This document shows, in pieces, positions 1 through 6,474 of a DNA stretch of 25,492 nt. Each line of letters begins with the position of its first letter. Position 1 is the stretch's first letter. Both the position numbers and the translations under genes were made by a program. The notes beneath the pieces were generated by a model. It saw only the letters and a list, made by a program, of their open reading frames with translations, was not told where the DNA came from and made no database searches. The DNA comes from a virus. Location: the IMG/VR virus record IMGVR_UViG_3300042691_004849, positions 1-25,492 of that record; one strand, given 5' to 3'.

Positions 1-760
1 TGTCATCGGTTACATAGGATGCCTTAGATTTGCGTCCAGTAAGCCATACACGCAACGAGTAAGCATAGGGTAGTGCTTTGCCACCGGGAGTGAAGTAAGG
101 CTCTACAAGGGCCTCTGCGGGCGTGCTAGTGATGTTTGTTTTAAGTTGATTTAATACTACCAAAGTAGATTGTTTATTTGCGATTGGCTGAACAAGTTTC
201 GACATACCTTTTGACAGAATACGTGGTTTTTGTGCCATTGTGGATTGAGGATTAAAATCTCCTTCAAGGTCGGCATTTGCTGGTGTTAAAGCAAGAGAGT
301 CCCAAATAAACAACATTTTATTGTTATTTGCACCAAGTAGTTCTTCAATAGTTTCAAGAACAAACTCAACAGATTGTGCTTGAACATACAAAATATTCTC
401 TACATTACATCCTGCTTTTGCAAGAAAATCGGAGTCAAGCGCAGACTCGGAATCAAAATAGATTACATCAATCCCTTGTTTTTGGGCATTAGCAGCAATT
501 TGTGCTGCCATATATGACTTACCAGAAGCAGAAAGACCAGCAATCTCTGTAATCTTTCCTACTGGAATACCTGCCATTTTTCCTTTACAAATAATTGAAT
601 CTAACCAACGAGAACCAGTTGGAATCCAATCGGACACATCAGTAGGATTATCATCAATAAGATTAAATGCTACTTCATTACCTGCTTTTTTATTGATTAA
701 ATCTTTAAGTTCTGCAATTGATAATTTTCCATTTTTAGTTGTTGTAGTCTTCTTAGCCAT
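1..760 (-). CDS. uvsX: UvsX/RecA-like recombinase (C-terminus beyond the window)
   Basis: ATP-dependent strand-exchange recombinase that coats single-stranded DNA and drives recombination-dependent replication and repair, working with gp32. The 253 visible codons begin at ATG 760, preceded by a GAGG ribosome site. The Walker A loop GLSASGKS is at residues 75-82, a YFDSESALD segment resembling RecA's FIDAEHALD at about 101-109, a Walker B strand MLFIWDS at about 149-155, and a loop-2-like TPGGKAL at about 224-230. The frame is open at base 1, so the C-terminal part is missing from the window, not from the gene. It has its own sigma70-like promoter and no copy of the ACTATTTA element, which suggests early or middle expression. 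The last 120 bases are noticeably richer in GC (about 52%) than the preceding 120 (about 36%). The RecA/UvsX family call is secure; choosing UvsX over RecA rests on the phage context. Confidence 0.93.
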   Translation of the reverse strand, partial: MAKKTTTTKNGKLSIAELKDLINKKAGNEVAFNLIDDNPTDVSDWIPTGSRWLDSIICKGKMAGIPVGKITEIAGLSASGKSYMAAQIAANAQKQGIDVIYFDSESALDSDFLAKAGCNVENILYVQAQSVEFVLETIEELLGANNNKMLFIWDSLALTPANADLEGDFNPQSTMAQKPRILSKGMSKLVQPIANKQSTLVVLNQLKTNITSTPAEALVEPYFTPGGKALPYAYSLRVWLTGRKSKASYVTDD

Positions 761-783
761 TATTAAACCTCAATGGTAAAACA

Positions 784-812
784 ACTATAACACCTTATGC
801 TAATACAATCAA
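784..812 (-). promoter_or_regulatory. sigma70-type promoter of uvsX
   Basis: On the minus strand a TTGATT -35 box (807-812) is followed by a 17-base spacer and a TATAGT -10 box (784-789), with TG one base before the -10 box (extended -10). The predicted start near 777 leaves a short leader containing the GAGG ribosome site. Match to the host consensus is good (4/6 and 5/6). Not experimentally shown. Confidence 0.6.
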
Positions 813-818
813 GGTTTT

Positions 819-1697
819 TTATATTATTTGCAATTGTTTGGCTTTTCTTTCTAAAACATTATAAAATGTTAAAAATTGATTGCTAATGTCTTTTCCATTT
901 TCATCAACCAAAAATGTTCTAGAATTTGAGCCTTTATGGATATTGATAACTAAATTTTTAACTGCACTTGTAAATGCTTCTACTGGATTTACCATACGAT
1001 TATCTGCTGGTAGTGCTTTGCGAATATCTCTTAAAAATGGATTTCTCATGGCTTCTGGAATTTGTTGTATTTGATTAAAATTAGGTCTATCTTTTGTACC
1101 TTTTGTAAATACTTCTACAAATAATTTGTATAAATCATTACTACCAATTTCTTCTGGCAACTTATCTTTACCGATTGTTTCAATAATTCTATTGTATATC
1201 CAATTACCAAATGGCTTAGGATTAGTTCCAGAATATCCATTTTGTAAATAATACACTATGGTTTCCATAATATTCATCCACAAATCGTATTGCTCAAGAT
1301 TACCTTGTTTTTTTAAGAATTGTTTATATGAAAATCTTAAAATCATTTCGTGGAGTAAAGCGTGCATAATATCACCAGCAAGTGGTTTATCTTTGCCTTT
1401 TATTGTAACATCAGCGATAAGTTTTCTTCTTCCTGCTAATGTAGAAGTTAGTTGTGTATAATAATTATCAGTATTAAAAATACGATCAAAGTTTTTTGCT
1501 GCAAACTGAACAAACTCGTCATTTACTTGTTGTTCTTGTTTGTTTTGTGGTATTTTGCCTTTTAAGGCACCATAATGACCAGCAGGAGAAATCTTGTCTG
1601 TATTGGCATCTTCTTTTGCTCTCCAATCGGGAGAAATTTCAACTAAATTGGATGTATATTTTTTCCAATTTTCAAGTATTATATCAAACTTGGTCAT
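819..1697 (-). CDS. Unknown protein, 292 residues, possibly virion-associated
   Basis: I do not recognise this protein. It is mostly helical in character, soluble, with no signal peptide or membrane segment and no obvious catalytic motif. I prefer the start MTKFDIILENWKKY at 1697; an in-frame ATG at 1721 lies inside the T-tract of the upstream terminator and would add only eight residues (MFYLLFIV). There is no Shine-Dalgarno sequence before 1697, and a promoter-like ACTATTTA octamer ends just five bases before the ATG, so the message may be leaderless. The gene is cut off from gp32 by a strong terminator and followed by uvsX with a separate promoter, so it forms its own transcription unit. 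Sharing the octamer with capsid and tail genes suggests late expression and perhaps a structural or internal virion role; that is inference. Confidence 0.75.
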   Translation of the reverse strand: MTKFDIILENWKKYTSNLVEISPDWRAKEDANTDKISPAGHYGALKGKIPQNKQEQQVNDEFVQFAAKNFDRIFNTDNYYTQLTSTLAGRRKLIADVTIKGKDKPLAGDIMHALLHEMILRFSYKQFLKKQGNLEQYDLWMNIMETIVYYLQNGYSGTNPKPFGNWIYNRIIETIGKDKLPEEIGSNDLYKLFVEVFTKGTKDRPNFNQIQQIPEAMRNPFLRDIRKALPADNRMVNPVEAFTSAVKNLVINIHKGSNSRTFLVDENGKDISNQFLTFYNVLERKAKQLQII

Positions 1698-1702
1698 AAC
1701 AA

Positions 1703-1710
1703 TAAATAGT
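1703..1710 (-). promoter_or_regulatory. Putative late-promoter octamer ACTATTTA
   Basis: Exact copy of the octamer seen upstream of the capsid and tail genes. It follows the gp32 terminator directly and ends five bases before the ATG at 1697. Confidence 0.5.
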
Positions 1711-1755
1711 AAATAAAACAAAAAAGGACGGGTATATCACAAGATATACCCGTCC
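1711..1755 (-). terminator. Intrinsic terminator after gp32
   Basis: A perfect 13-bp stem (1726-1738 with 1743-1755) with a four-base loop, followed on the minus strand by a T-rich tract beginning TTTTTTG. It closes the transcription unit that ends with gp32. The A-run beside the stem is on one side only, so it should act on minus-strand transcription. Confidence 0.92.
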
Positions 1756-1773
1756 CATTAGTTTATTTAAGAA

Positions 1774-2556
1774 TTACTTAGCCGAAAATTCCTCAAATGC
1801 TGCATCAACAGACGATGCAGTACCCTTAGATTTAACTCCACCCTTTACAATTTCACGGGATGAAGTTTCTGCACTTTCATCGGATGCAAGAGCACTATCA
1901 AGAATCTTTTGCACATCAGCAGTAGTATGACGCTTGTAAAGTGTAGTAAAATCTGGAATAGTATCAAGAAGTTCCTTACACTTAGCGGGGCCACCATATG
2001 CTGGATCGCAAAGTGGAGACTCCTTACGACGAGGAGTGATCTTAGTCTCTGGGAAGGCACCGGGAGTAGTTGGCTTAGTATAGTCAATTACAAGATCAAA
2101 CCCAGTTTCTGGATCAGTAATATCGCCATAATCTGGATTTAGAACAAGTTGAATAAGGGTTTCATATGCACGCTTGCCATATGACCAGATTTGTACACCC
2201 TTCTTTTCATCACCACGAACGATGATTGGAGACATAAAACGTTGGCGAGGGAACAAGTCCTTTGCCATCTTTTGGCTTTCCTTATCTTCGTTAGCAGTAC
2301 CCTCACGCCAGAGTTGTGAAGCAAATTCACATACAGGACAAGTCTCGTTGTAATTCTTCTTTGGACAAAGGAAATTTTGATTTCCTACACCATAGTGAAA
2401 CCACATTTCCTTAAATGGATCACCATCTTCGGTAGGAACAATACGGATTGAGTGTTGTCCTGCCTCAATCTTCCACATATTTGTATTTGATGACCCACCA
2501 CTCTTTCCGTTAAGTGAATCAAGTTTTGCCTTCATTTTTGCAAGATCAAGTCCCAT
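1774..2556 (-). CDS. 32: Single-stranded DNA-binding protein gp32
   Basis: Cooperative single-strand DNA-binding protein of the replication fork and of UvsX-driven recombination. The N-terminus (MGLDLAKMKAKLDSLNGK) is basic, as in the cooperativity domain of T4 gp32. A zinc site is visible as H54, C64, C73 and C76, close to the H-C-C-C arrangement of T4 (H64, C77, C87, C90). The C-terminus is acidic and ends in VDAAFEEFSAK, the region that in T4 contacts partner proteins. The 260 residues compare with 301 in T4. Start at ATG 2556 with an AAGGAGT ribosome site. Codon choice looks more GC-rich than in neighbouring unknown genes, fitting high expression. A 54-base leader with a stem-loop precedes it and a strong terminator follows it. 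Confidence 0.93.
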   Translation of the reverse strand: MGLDLAKMKAKLDSLNGKSGGSSNTNMWKIEAGQHSIRIVPTEDGDPFKEMWFHYGVGNQNFLCPKKNYNETCPVCEFASQLWREGTANEDKESQKMAKDLFPRQRFMSPIIVRGDEKKGVQIWSYGKRAYETLIQLVLNPDYGDITDPETGFDLVIDYTKPTTPGAFPETKITPRRKESPLCDPAYGGPAKCKELLDTIPDFTTLYKRHTTADVQKILDSALASDESAETSSREIVKGGVKSKGTASSVDAAFEEFSAK

Positions 2557-2584
2557 AATAATACTCCTTGTTGTTGTTAAGAAC

Positions 2585-2606
2585 GAAACAGCAAATTTCC
2601 TGTCCC
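2585..2606 (-). promoter_or_regulatory. Stem-loop in the gp32 leader
   Basis: On the minus strand GGGACAG (2600-2606) can pair with CTGTTTC (2585-2591) around an eight-base loop, giving seven pairs including two G-U. It lies about 30 bases upstream of the gp32 start and is followed by an A/C-rich unstructured stretch before the ribosome site. T4 gp32 represses its own translation through a structured leader; a similar role here is inference from position. Confidence 0.3.
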
Positions 2607-2610
2607 GCCA

Positions 2611-2874
2611 TTAGAAAATATAACCACTACTAAACACAGAGTCAAGAGAGATTGTTTCAATTTGTCCAATCATGGTTTTTTCGTTGATGATACGAAAATC
2701 CCTTGCCTCTAGATCATATACTACACGATTTCCATCTTGTAGAACACGATTCACACCACTATTTTTAATTCTATCACTAATCAGTTGTTTTGGTAAATCT
2801 TTAACTTCACAGAAAAGCATAGTACGTAGAGTACCATCCTTCTTAGTGAAGGTAATCTTGTATGCAGATTCCAT
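2611..2874 (-). CDS. Small SH3/WYL_2-like protein
   Basis: An 87-residue protein beginning MESAYKITFTKKDGTLRTM, a strand-turn-strand pattern (TFTKKDG, then a VVYDLEARDFR strand) typical of the small Sm/SH3-like barrel proteins found in many T4-like phages and grouped as WYL_2. Members have no firmly established function. It starts at ATG 2874 with AGTAGG as ribosome site; that site overlaps the TAG stop of the preceding gene, so translation is probably coupled. The family call is from pattern recognition, without a search. Confidence 0.65.
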   Translation of the reverse strand: MESAYKITFTKKDGTLRTMLFCEVKDLPKQLISDRIKNSGVNRVLQDGNRVVYDLEARDFRIINEKTMIGQIETISLDSVFSSGYIF

Positions 2875-2879
2875 AATAC

Positions 2880-3698
2880 CTACTTTTGTATATAAGGGGA
2901 TTTATAAACTACGTAACAATAATTTACGTCATAATTGGACGAATATACGCCAAACATAATAGAACAGTTTTCTTCAATTTTAGAATCAATTTGATTGCTT
3001 ATGGTGTCAAATAACTCTCCATCGGTGTTAAGTTGTTTGTCATTGATACAGTAATAATATCTCTTCTCTCTAACATTGTCAAGCATGAAGAATTTATTTT
3101 CTTCTCCATCATCAAAATTCATAAGTCCAATAGTATTGATACAATATGTAACTGGTGTTTCTTGATAATTTGACATAACTGGTTCATTGTTATCAAGAAA
3201 ATTGATCATGTGAATATTAGAACAAATATGAGTATGTAATTTATCTTTGACTTGTGTAAGAGGAACTTTTCCTATCGTTTTGACAAGTATATCATACTCA
3301 AAGATAAACATCGAGTCAAATCTTTTGGAACGTGTATATTCTTGTAATACATTATACACAACTTTGTCTGTCATCCTTTGTGTCTCGGACAAAAACTTTT
3401 GTTGTGGTTTAATATAAAATATTCTTATTGTGCAATCTTTATAGTTTTCAAGAATTCTTAATGATGAAGCACACATAAGGTCTTCACCACACATGATTAC
3501 ATCTAACTCAGTTTCAATCTTGAAATTAGGATTTATAATTTGATTATCGTATTGCTCTGGATCGGATAAGTCTTCAAGAAAATAGTTGCTCTTATCTGTC
3601 TTAACATCTGGAGATATCTTGAATACAGAATATTGTGGATAACTATTAAACTTTTCTGCTATTGCAGAACCTATTTTTCCAATCCCAAGGATATTCAT
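2880..3698 (-). CDS. Candidate divergent tubulin/FtsZ-like protein
   Basis: A 272-residue protein whose order of segments follows the FtsZ/TubZ fold. An N-terminal nucleotide-type loop NILGIGKIGSAIAEKF is at 2-17. A strand DVIMCG at 66-71 runs into a short loop (GEDLMCASS, 71-79) where FtsZ has GGGTGSG. A strand TIRIFYIKP is at 90-98, a helix at 102-124, and a strand MFIFEYDILVKTIG at 130-143 resembles the FtsZ 'IPNDRLL' strand. The segment INFLDNNEPVM (165-175) sits at the T7 loop position, with N166, D169 and E172 as acidic candidates. The C-terminal FGVYSSNYDVNYCYVV strand pair resembles the FtsZ C-domain. The phosphate-loop glycines are largely lost, so GTPase activity is doubtful. Its ATG overlaps the Nudix stop (TAATG). 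The main alternative is a Rossmann-type NAD-binding protein (GxGxxG at the start). Confidence 0.45.
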   Translation of the reverse strand: MNILGIGKIGSAIAEKFNSYPQYSVFKISPDVKTDKSNYFLEDLSDPEQYDNQIINPNFKIETELDVIMCGEDLMCASSLRILENYKDCTIRIFYIKPQQKFLSETQRMTDKVVYNVLQEYTRSKRFDSMFIFEYDILVKTIGKVPLTQVKDKLHTHICSNIHMINFLDNNEPVMSNYQETPVTYCINTIGLMNFDDGEENKFFMLDNVREKRYYYCINDKQLNTDGELFDTISNQIDSKIEENCSIMFGVYSSNYDVNYCYVVYKSPYIQK

Positions 3699-4111
3699 TA
3701 GTAATAGCCTAATGGTATCTCAAGAGCATCAGCAATAAACTGCTTAAGTTTTGGTGTTGTCTTGTGGTTGTCAACATCATCAATTGTGATCCACTTGTGA
3801 TCTGAGTGCTCAAAGTTAAGTTTTACATCACCATCAAAATCATCACAAACATAAAGATAAAGTTTATTGTTATTAAATGCTTTTTTGGTTCCAACATAAC
3901 TAATCATTTTTGCTTTGATACCAGTTTCTTCTTCAAGTTCACGTTTAGCAGCATGATATGGAGTTTCTCCTACCATAATATGTCCACCGGGCAAACTCCA
4001 ATGCAAAGGCATCCAATAATCAGTTTTTGAGCGTTGAACGATTAAAACCTTCTTATCTTTTACAACGACAATAACAACTGTCTCGTTTGTGTCTTTTGGA
4101 TTTCTTTCCAC
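3698..4111 (-). CDS. Nudix hydrolase
   Basis: Hydrolase of nucleoside diphosphates linked to another group; phage members act on (d)NTPs, ADP-ribose, dinucleoside polyphosphates or capped RNA. The complete Nudix box is present: G43, E49, R57-E58, E61-E62 and G64 (G-x5-E-x7-RE-L-x-EE-x-G-I). The 137 residues are the usual size of a single-domain Nudix enzyme. Start is GTG at 4111, with a GGAG ribosome site five bases away; no in-frame ATG comes before the first strand. The stop overlaps the next start by one base (TAATG). Substrate cannot be read from the sequence. Confidence 0.93.
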   Translation of the reverse strand: MERNPKDTNETVVIVVVKDKKVLIVQRSKTDYWMPLHWSLPGGHIMVGETPYHAAKRELEEETGIKAKMISYVGTKKAFNNNKLYLYVCDDFDGDVKLNFEHSDHKWITIDDVDNHKTTPKLKQFIADALEIPLGYY

Positions 4112-4128
4112 GTTTTCTCCACTAATAC

Positions 4129-4896
4129 TTATTTAACACCACGGAGGATATTTGTAAATGGGTGCTCCTGTGCTTTTTTGCCGGGATAAGTTAAAGCCTT
4201 ATCACCTCTTGCTTGTACTGCTTTTTTAATTGCTTCATCAGCAGACATACCAAATAACTGCATAGCAGTTAAACAAGCACCAGTAGCAGAACGATTTAAT
4301 CCGTGCGAACAAGTAAACAAAACAGATGATTGAGGATTTTGCTGTAAGAATTTAACAGCATCATTACCAGATGAAAGTAATTTAGTCTTTTCATCATCAG
4401 TAGGATTTTCTGTATCATTTATAGAATAAGATAAAACTAATTTACTTGGTATACTTTCGTTAGTTCTATCGTAATAATTCTTAATTACATCTGCAACTTG
4501 ATTAGACATAATATAAATTTTATCAAACTCTGGGTTATCCAGTACATTAGCCATTACTTTGCCTTTATTTATTGGTGCAGAGCCAATGTATATTCTATCG
4601 TGCATCTTATCAAAATCTGTATATTTTTCAGTTTCTTTTTGTTCTGGTTTATCTTTCTTCTTAAAGAAATCAAATAATCCTTCGTCTATGTGATAAACGT
4701 TTTCTCCAATTGGAGGAGCAGACTTAGAACGTTCCATTGATGGTTTTTGGGTAAATGGAGGAGTATTTGCTTGTCCACCATGACCAATAACCCTTTTCTT
4801 AAGACGAGAGTGTTTTGCTCTCATCTTTCTTTGGAAAGGTTCGTTTTGCTCTACAAGGTTTTTACACTCTTGAATTATTTGTTTCTCTTTTCTCAT
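4129..4896 (-). CDS. Dual-specificity / tyrosine phosphatase-like protein
   Basis: The C-terminal half (about 97-255) resembles a cysteine-dependent protein phosphatase. The P-loop is TCSHGLNRSATG with C196 and R202 in the required C-x5-R spacing followed by S203, and D161 is a candidate general acid (SYSINDTENP). The histidine that usually precedes the cysteine is replaced by T195. The N-terminal 60 residues are basic and look disordered, followed by GLFDFFKKK at about 73-81. Phosphatases of this class remove phosphate from proteins, RNA 5' ends or lipids; the substrate is unknown here. There is no Shine-Dalgarno sequence before ATG 4896, which is one base past the preceding stop region (stop 4900-4902), so translation may be coupled; M25 is an alternative start. 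Phosphatase family likely, role unknown. Confidence 0.75.
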   Translation of the reverse strand: MRKEKQIIQECKNLVEQNEPFQRKMRAKHSRLKKRVIGHGGQANTPPFTQKPSMERSKSAPPIGENVYHIDEGLFDFFKKKDKPEQKETEKYTDFDKMHDRIYIGSAPINKGKVMANVLDNPEFDKIYIMSNQVADVIKNYYDRTNESIPSKLVLSYSINDTENPTDDEKTKLLSSGNDAVKFLQQNPQSSVLFTCSHGLNRSATGACLTAMQLFGMSADEAIKKAVQARGDKALTYPGKKAQEHPFTNILRGVK

Positions 4897-4899
4897 AGT

Positions 4900-5253
4900 T
4901 TATTTAAGTGTCAACAAGTATTTCAACTTGTTAAGAAGTGCGAGTATTTCATCACGAATATTAAGTAGATCAGTATCAGCATCGCTTAATTCATTTGATA
5001 TAGAAACAAGAAAGTTTGTATATTCTTCAAGTTTCTCTTCTACATTTTCACCTAAGTCTTGAAGTTGGATAGATGATGGAGCAGAAACTCTATCATATTT
5101 ACCCATATAGACTTCCATAAATGAGTCAATTAAATCACCAAGGGCACCGTAAGTTTGTCCATATGCTTGGTGTCTTGAAAAAAGTTTTGTCTGCCAATGC
5201 CATATGCGGAGTTGTTGCTCCATCTCGATCATCTTTTCAACAACTTGGTCCAT
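4900..5253 (-). CDS. Ferritin-like/Dps-like small helical protein (DUF5856 type)
   Basis: A 117-residue all-helical protein. The first half, with LRIWHWQTKLFSRHQAYG then LGDLIDSFMEVYMGKYD, has the spacing of conserved H19, H28, D40 and E47 seen in Dps/ferritin-like helices (histidine on helix one, acidic pair on helix two). Proteins like this are common in large T4-like phages and carry no assigned function; iron or DNA binding is not shown. The second half (about 65-117) is a likely helical hairpin. Start ATG 5253 has an AAAAGGA ribosome site. A putative late-promoter octamer overlaps the polymerase stop codon just upstream, so this gene may begin a new transcript. Confidence 0.65.
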   Translation of the reverse strand: MDQVVEKMIEMEQQLRIWHWQTKLFSRHQAYGQTYGALGDLIDSFMEVYMGKYDRVSAPSSIQLQDLGENVEEKLEEYTNFLVSISNELSDADTDLLNIRDEILALLNKLKYLLTLK

Positions 5254-5271
5254 TATAATAATCCTTTTGCA

Positions 5272-6474
5272 TTAAATAGTTTGTTTATAACTAATTTTCT
5301 TCATTTCTCCAAAGTTTGATCCTGCTTTGATATTTACCAAAAACTTACCAAACTCTGTTGCTGAGAATACATCTACAATCTTTGGAAGCAAATGCTTTTC
5401 GTCATCTGCCAAATCAACAATAATGTTGTCGTGAATTGTAAATGCAATATAAGATTTATAGCCCTCCAATAGTTTTGCAACTTTTACCATTTGCTTGAGC
5501 ACCAAATCAGCAAACGTAGATTGAACAATATACGAAAGTGAGTGGTGTTTATCTGCTTCTATCTCTCTTCCCCAATACGTTGTAACTTTGCTTCCATCCC
5601 AATGTTTACTTCTTACCAATTCTTTGTTGTATATCTCTTCTGCTTTCTTATTATCAATATCACCATATAACCATGCAAAAATCTTCTTCTTTGCGTCTTC
5701 TCTATCCATATCACCATTAAAAATGTTCTCTATGTTCCAATCATGAATATCAACTTTTGGCTGTTCTTTACCAGCAAGTGCAAGAAATGTTCGTAGTTCT
5801 GCTCCGTTAAAATCAAGTTCCAAAAACCAATCGTTTGTTGGTTTAATTACGTTTCTATATTCCTTATCAAGTTGATGAATAGGAAACGAATTTGGAATAG
5901 TAGAAAGTCTTCCTGTCTTTGTTCCAAAAATATCATACTTGATATACGGAGACAAATTATTGTACTTAATCTTTGCTCTTTTTACAGCAGGATTTGCAAT
6001 TTTAAGATCAAGCACGGAAGTATCAATATTAAGTTGTTGTTTAGAAATGTTATTGCAAACTTTCATAACCTCAACAAGATGGTCATAATTGTTTGGCTTT
6101 TGATAATTCTCAACAACATGCTGAATTATCTTGGTCTTTACAGAAAAGTAATCAACCAAGAAGGACAACGGCACCATATCGTAATAGCAGTTCTGTTCCA
6201 AGTCAATCTTAGAAAGAAAAAATGATCGGAAGAAAGCCTTAAACTTATCATTTAAGTATTTCCAATCTTCTGCAAGATGTTGAGGACATACTTCGCTAAT
6301 TGTTTTTCCACCACAATATAACGAAACATAATGGACATTACTATAATTATCCAAAACTGGATTATAAGTCCAACAAAAATGTTGTTCATCTTTATCTGGT
6401 GGACTATGAGAAATGTTGCCGTCAAAGAAATAACCAAAACAATCGTACTTATTGTCGATTACCTCAAAAATCAT
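5272..6474 (-). CDS. Family A DNA polymerase, polymerase domain only
   Basis: Template-directed DNA synthesis. Family A motifs are all visible: TGRLS at 187-191; motif A with D221 and E226 in LELDFNGAELR; the O-helix with R258, K262, F266, Y270 and G271 in the same spacing as E. coli Pol I (R754, K758, F762, Y766); VQSTFADL at about 317-324; and motif C as H348-D349-N350, where most family members have HDE. At 400 residues it covers only a polymerase domain, with short connections between motifs; no 3'-5' exonuclease domain is present and I find none elsewhere in the window. Rhodothermus phage RM378 is known for polymerase and exonuclease on separate genes, so a distant partner is plausible. 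The ATG overlaps the preceding gene by four bases (ATGA), implying coupled translation. Confidence 0.92.
   Translation of the reverse strand: MIFEVIDNKYDCFGYFFDGNISHSPPDKDEQHFCWTYNPVLDNYSNVHYVSLYCGGKTISEVCPQHLAEDWKYLNDKFKAFFRSFFLSKIDLEQNCYYDMVPLSFLVDYFSVKTKIIQHVVENYQKPNNYDHLVEVMKVCNNISKQQLNIDTSVLDLKIANPAVKRAKIKYNNLSPYIKYDIFGTKTGRLSTIPNSFPIHQLDKEYRNVIKPTNDWFLELDFNGAELRTFLALAGKEQPKVDIHDWNIENIFNGDMDREDAKKKIFAWLYGDIDNKKAEEIYNKELVRSKHWDGSKVTTYWGREIEADKHHSLSYIVQSTFADLVLKQMVKVAKLLEGYKSYIAFTIHDNIIVDLADDEKHLLPKIVDVFSATEFGKFLVNIKAGSNFGEMKKISYKQTI
5273..5280 (-). promoter_or_regulatory. Putative late-promoter octamer ACTATTTA
   Basis: Exact copy of the octamer, here forming the last codons of the polymerase gene (ACT ATT TAA). 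It lies 19 bases upstream of the ferritin-like gene's ATG. As it overlaps coding sequence it is the weakest of the exact copies. Confidence 0.35.

Noticed and set aside
1698-1721. Alternative upstream start (ATG at 1721) for the 292-residue gene
   Set aside because: It falls within the T-tract of the gp32 terminator and adds a hydrophobic octapeptide without a ribosome site.
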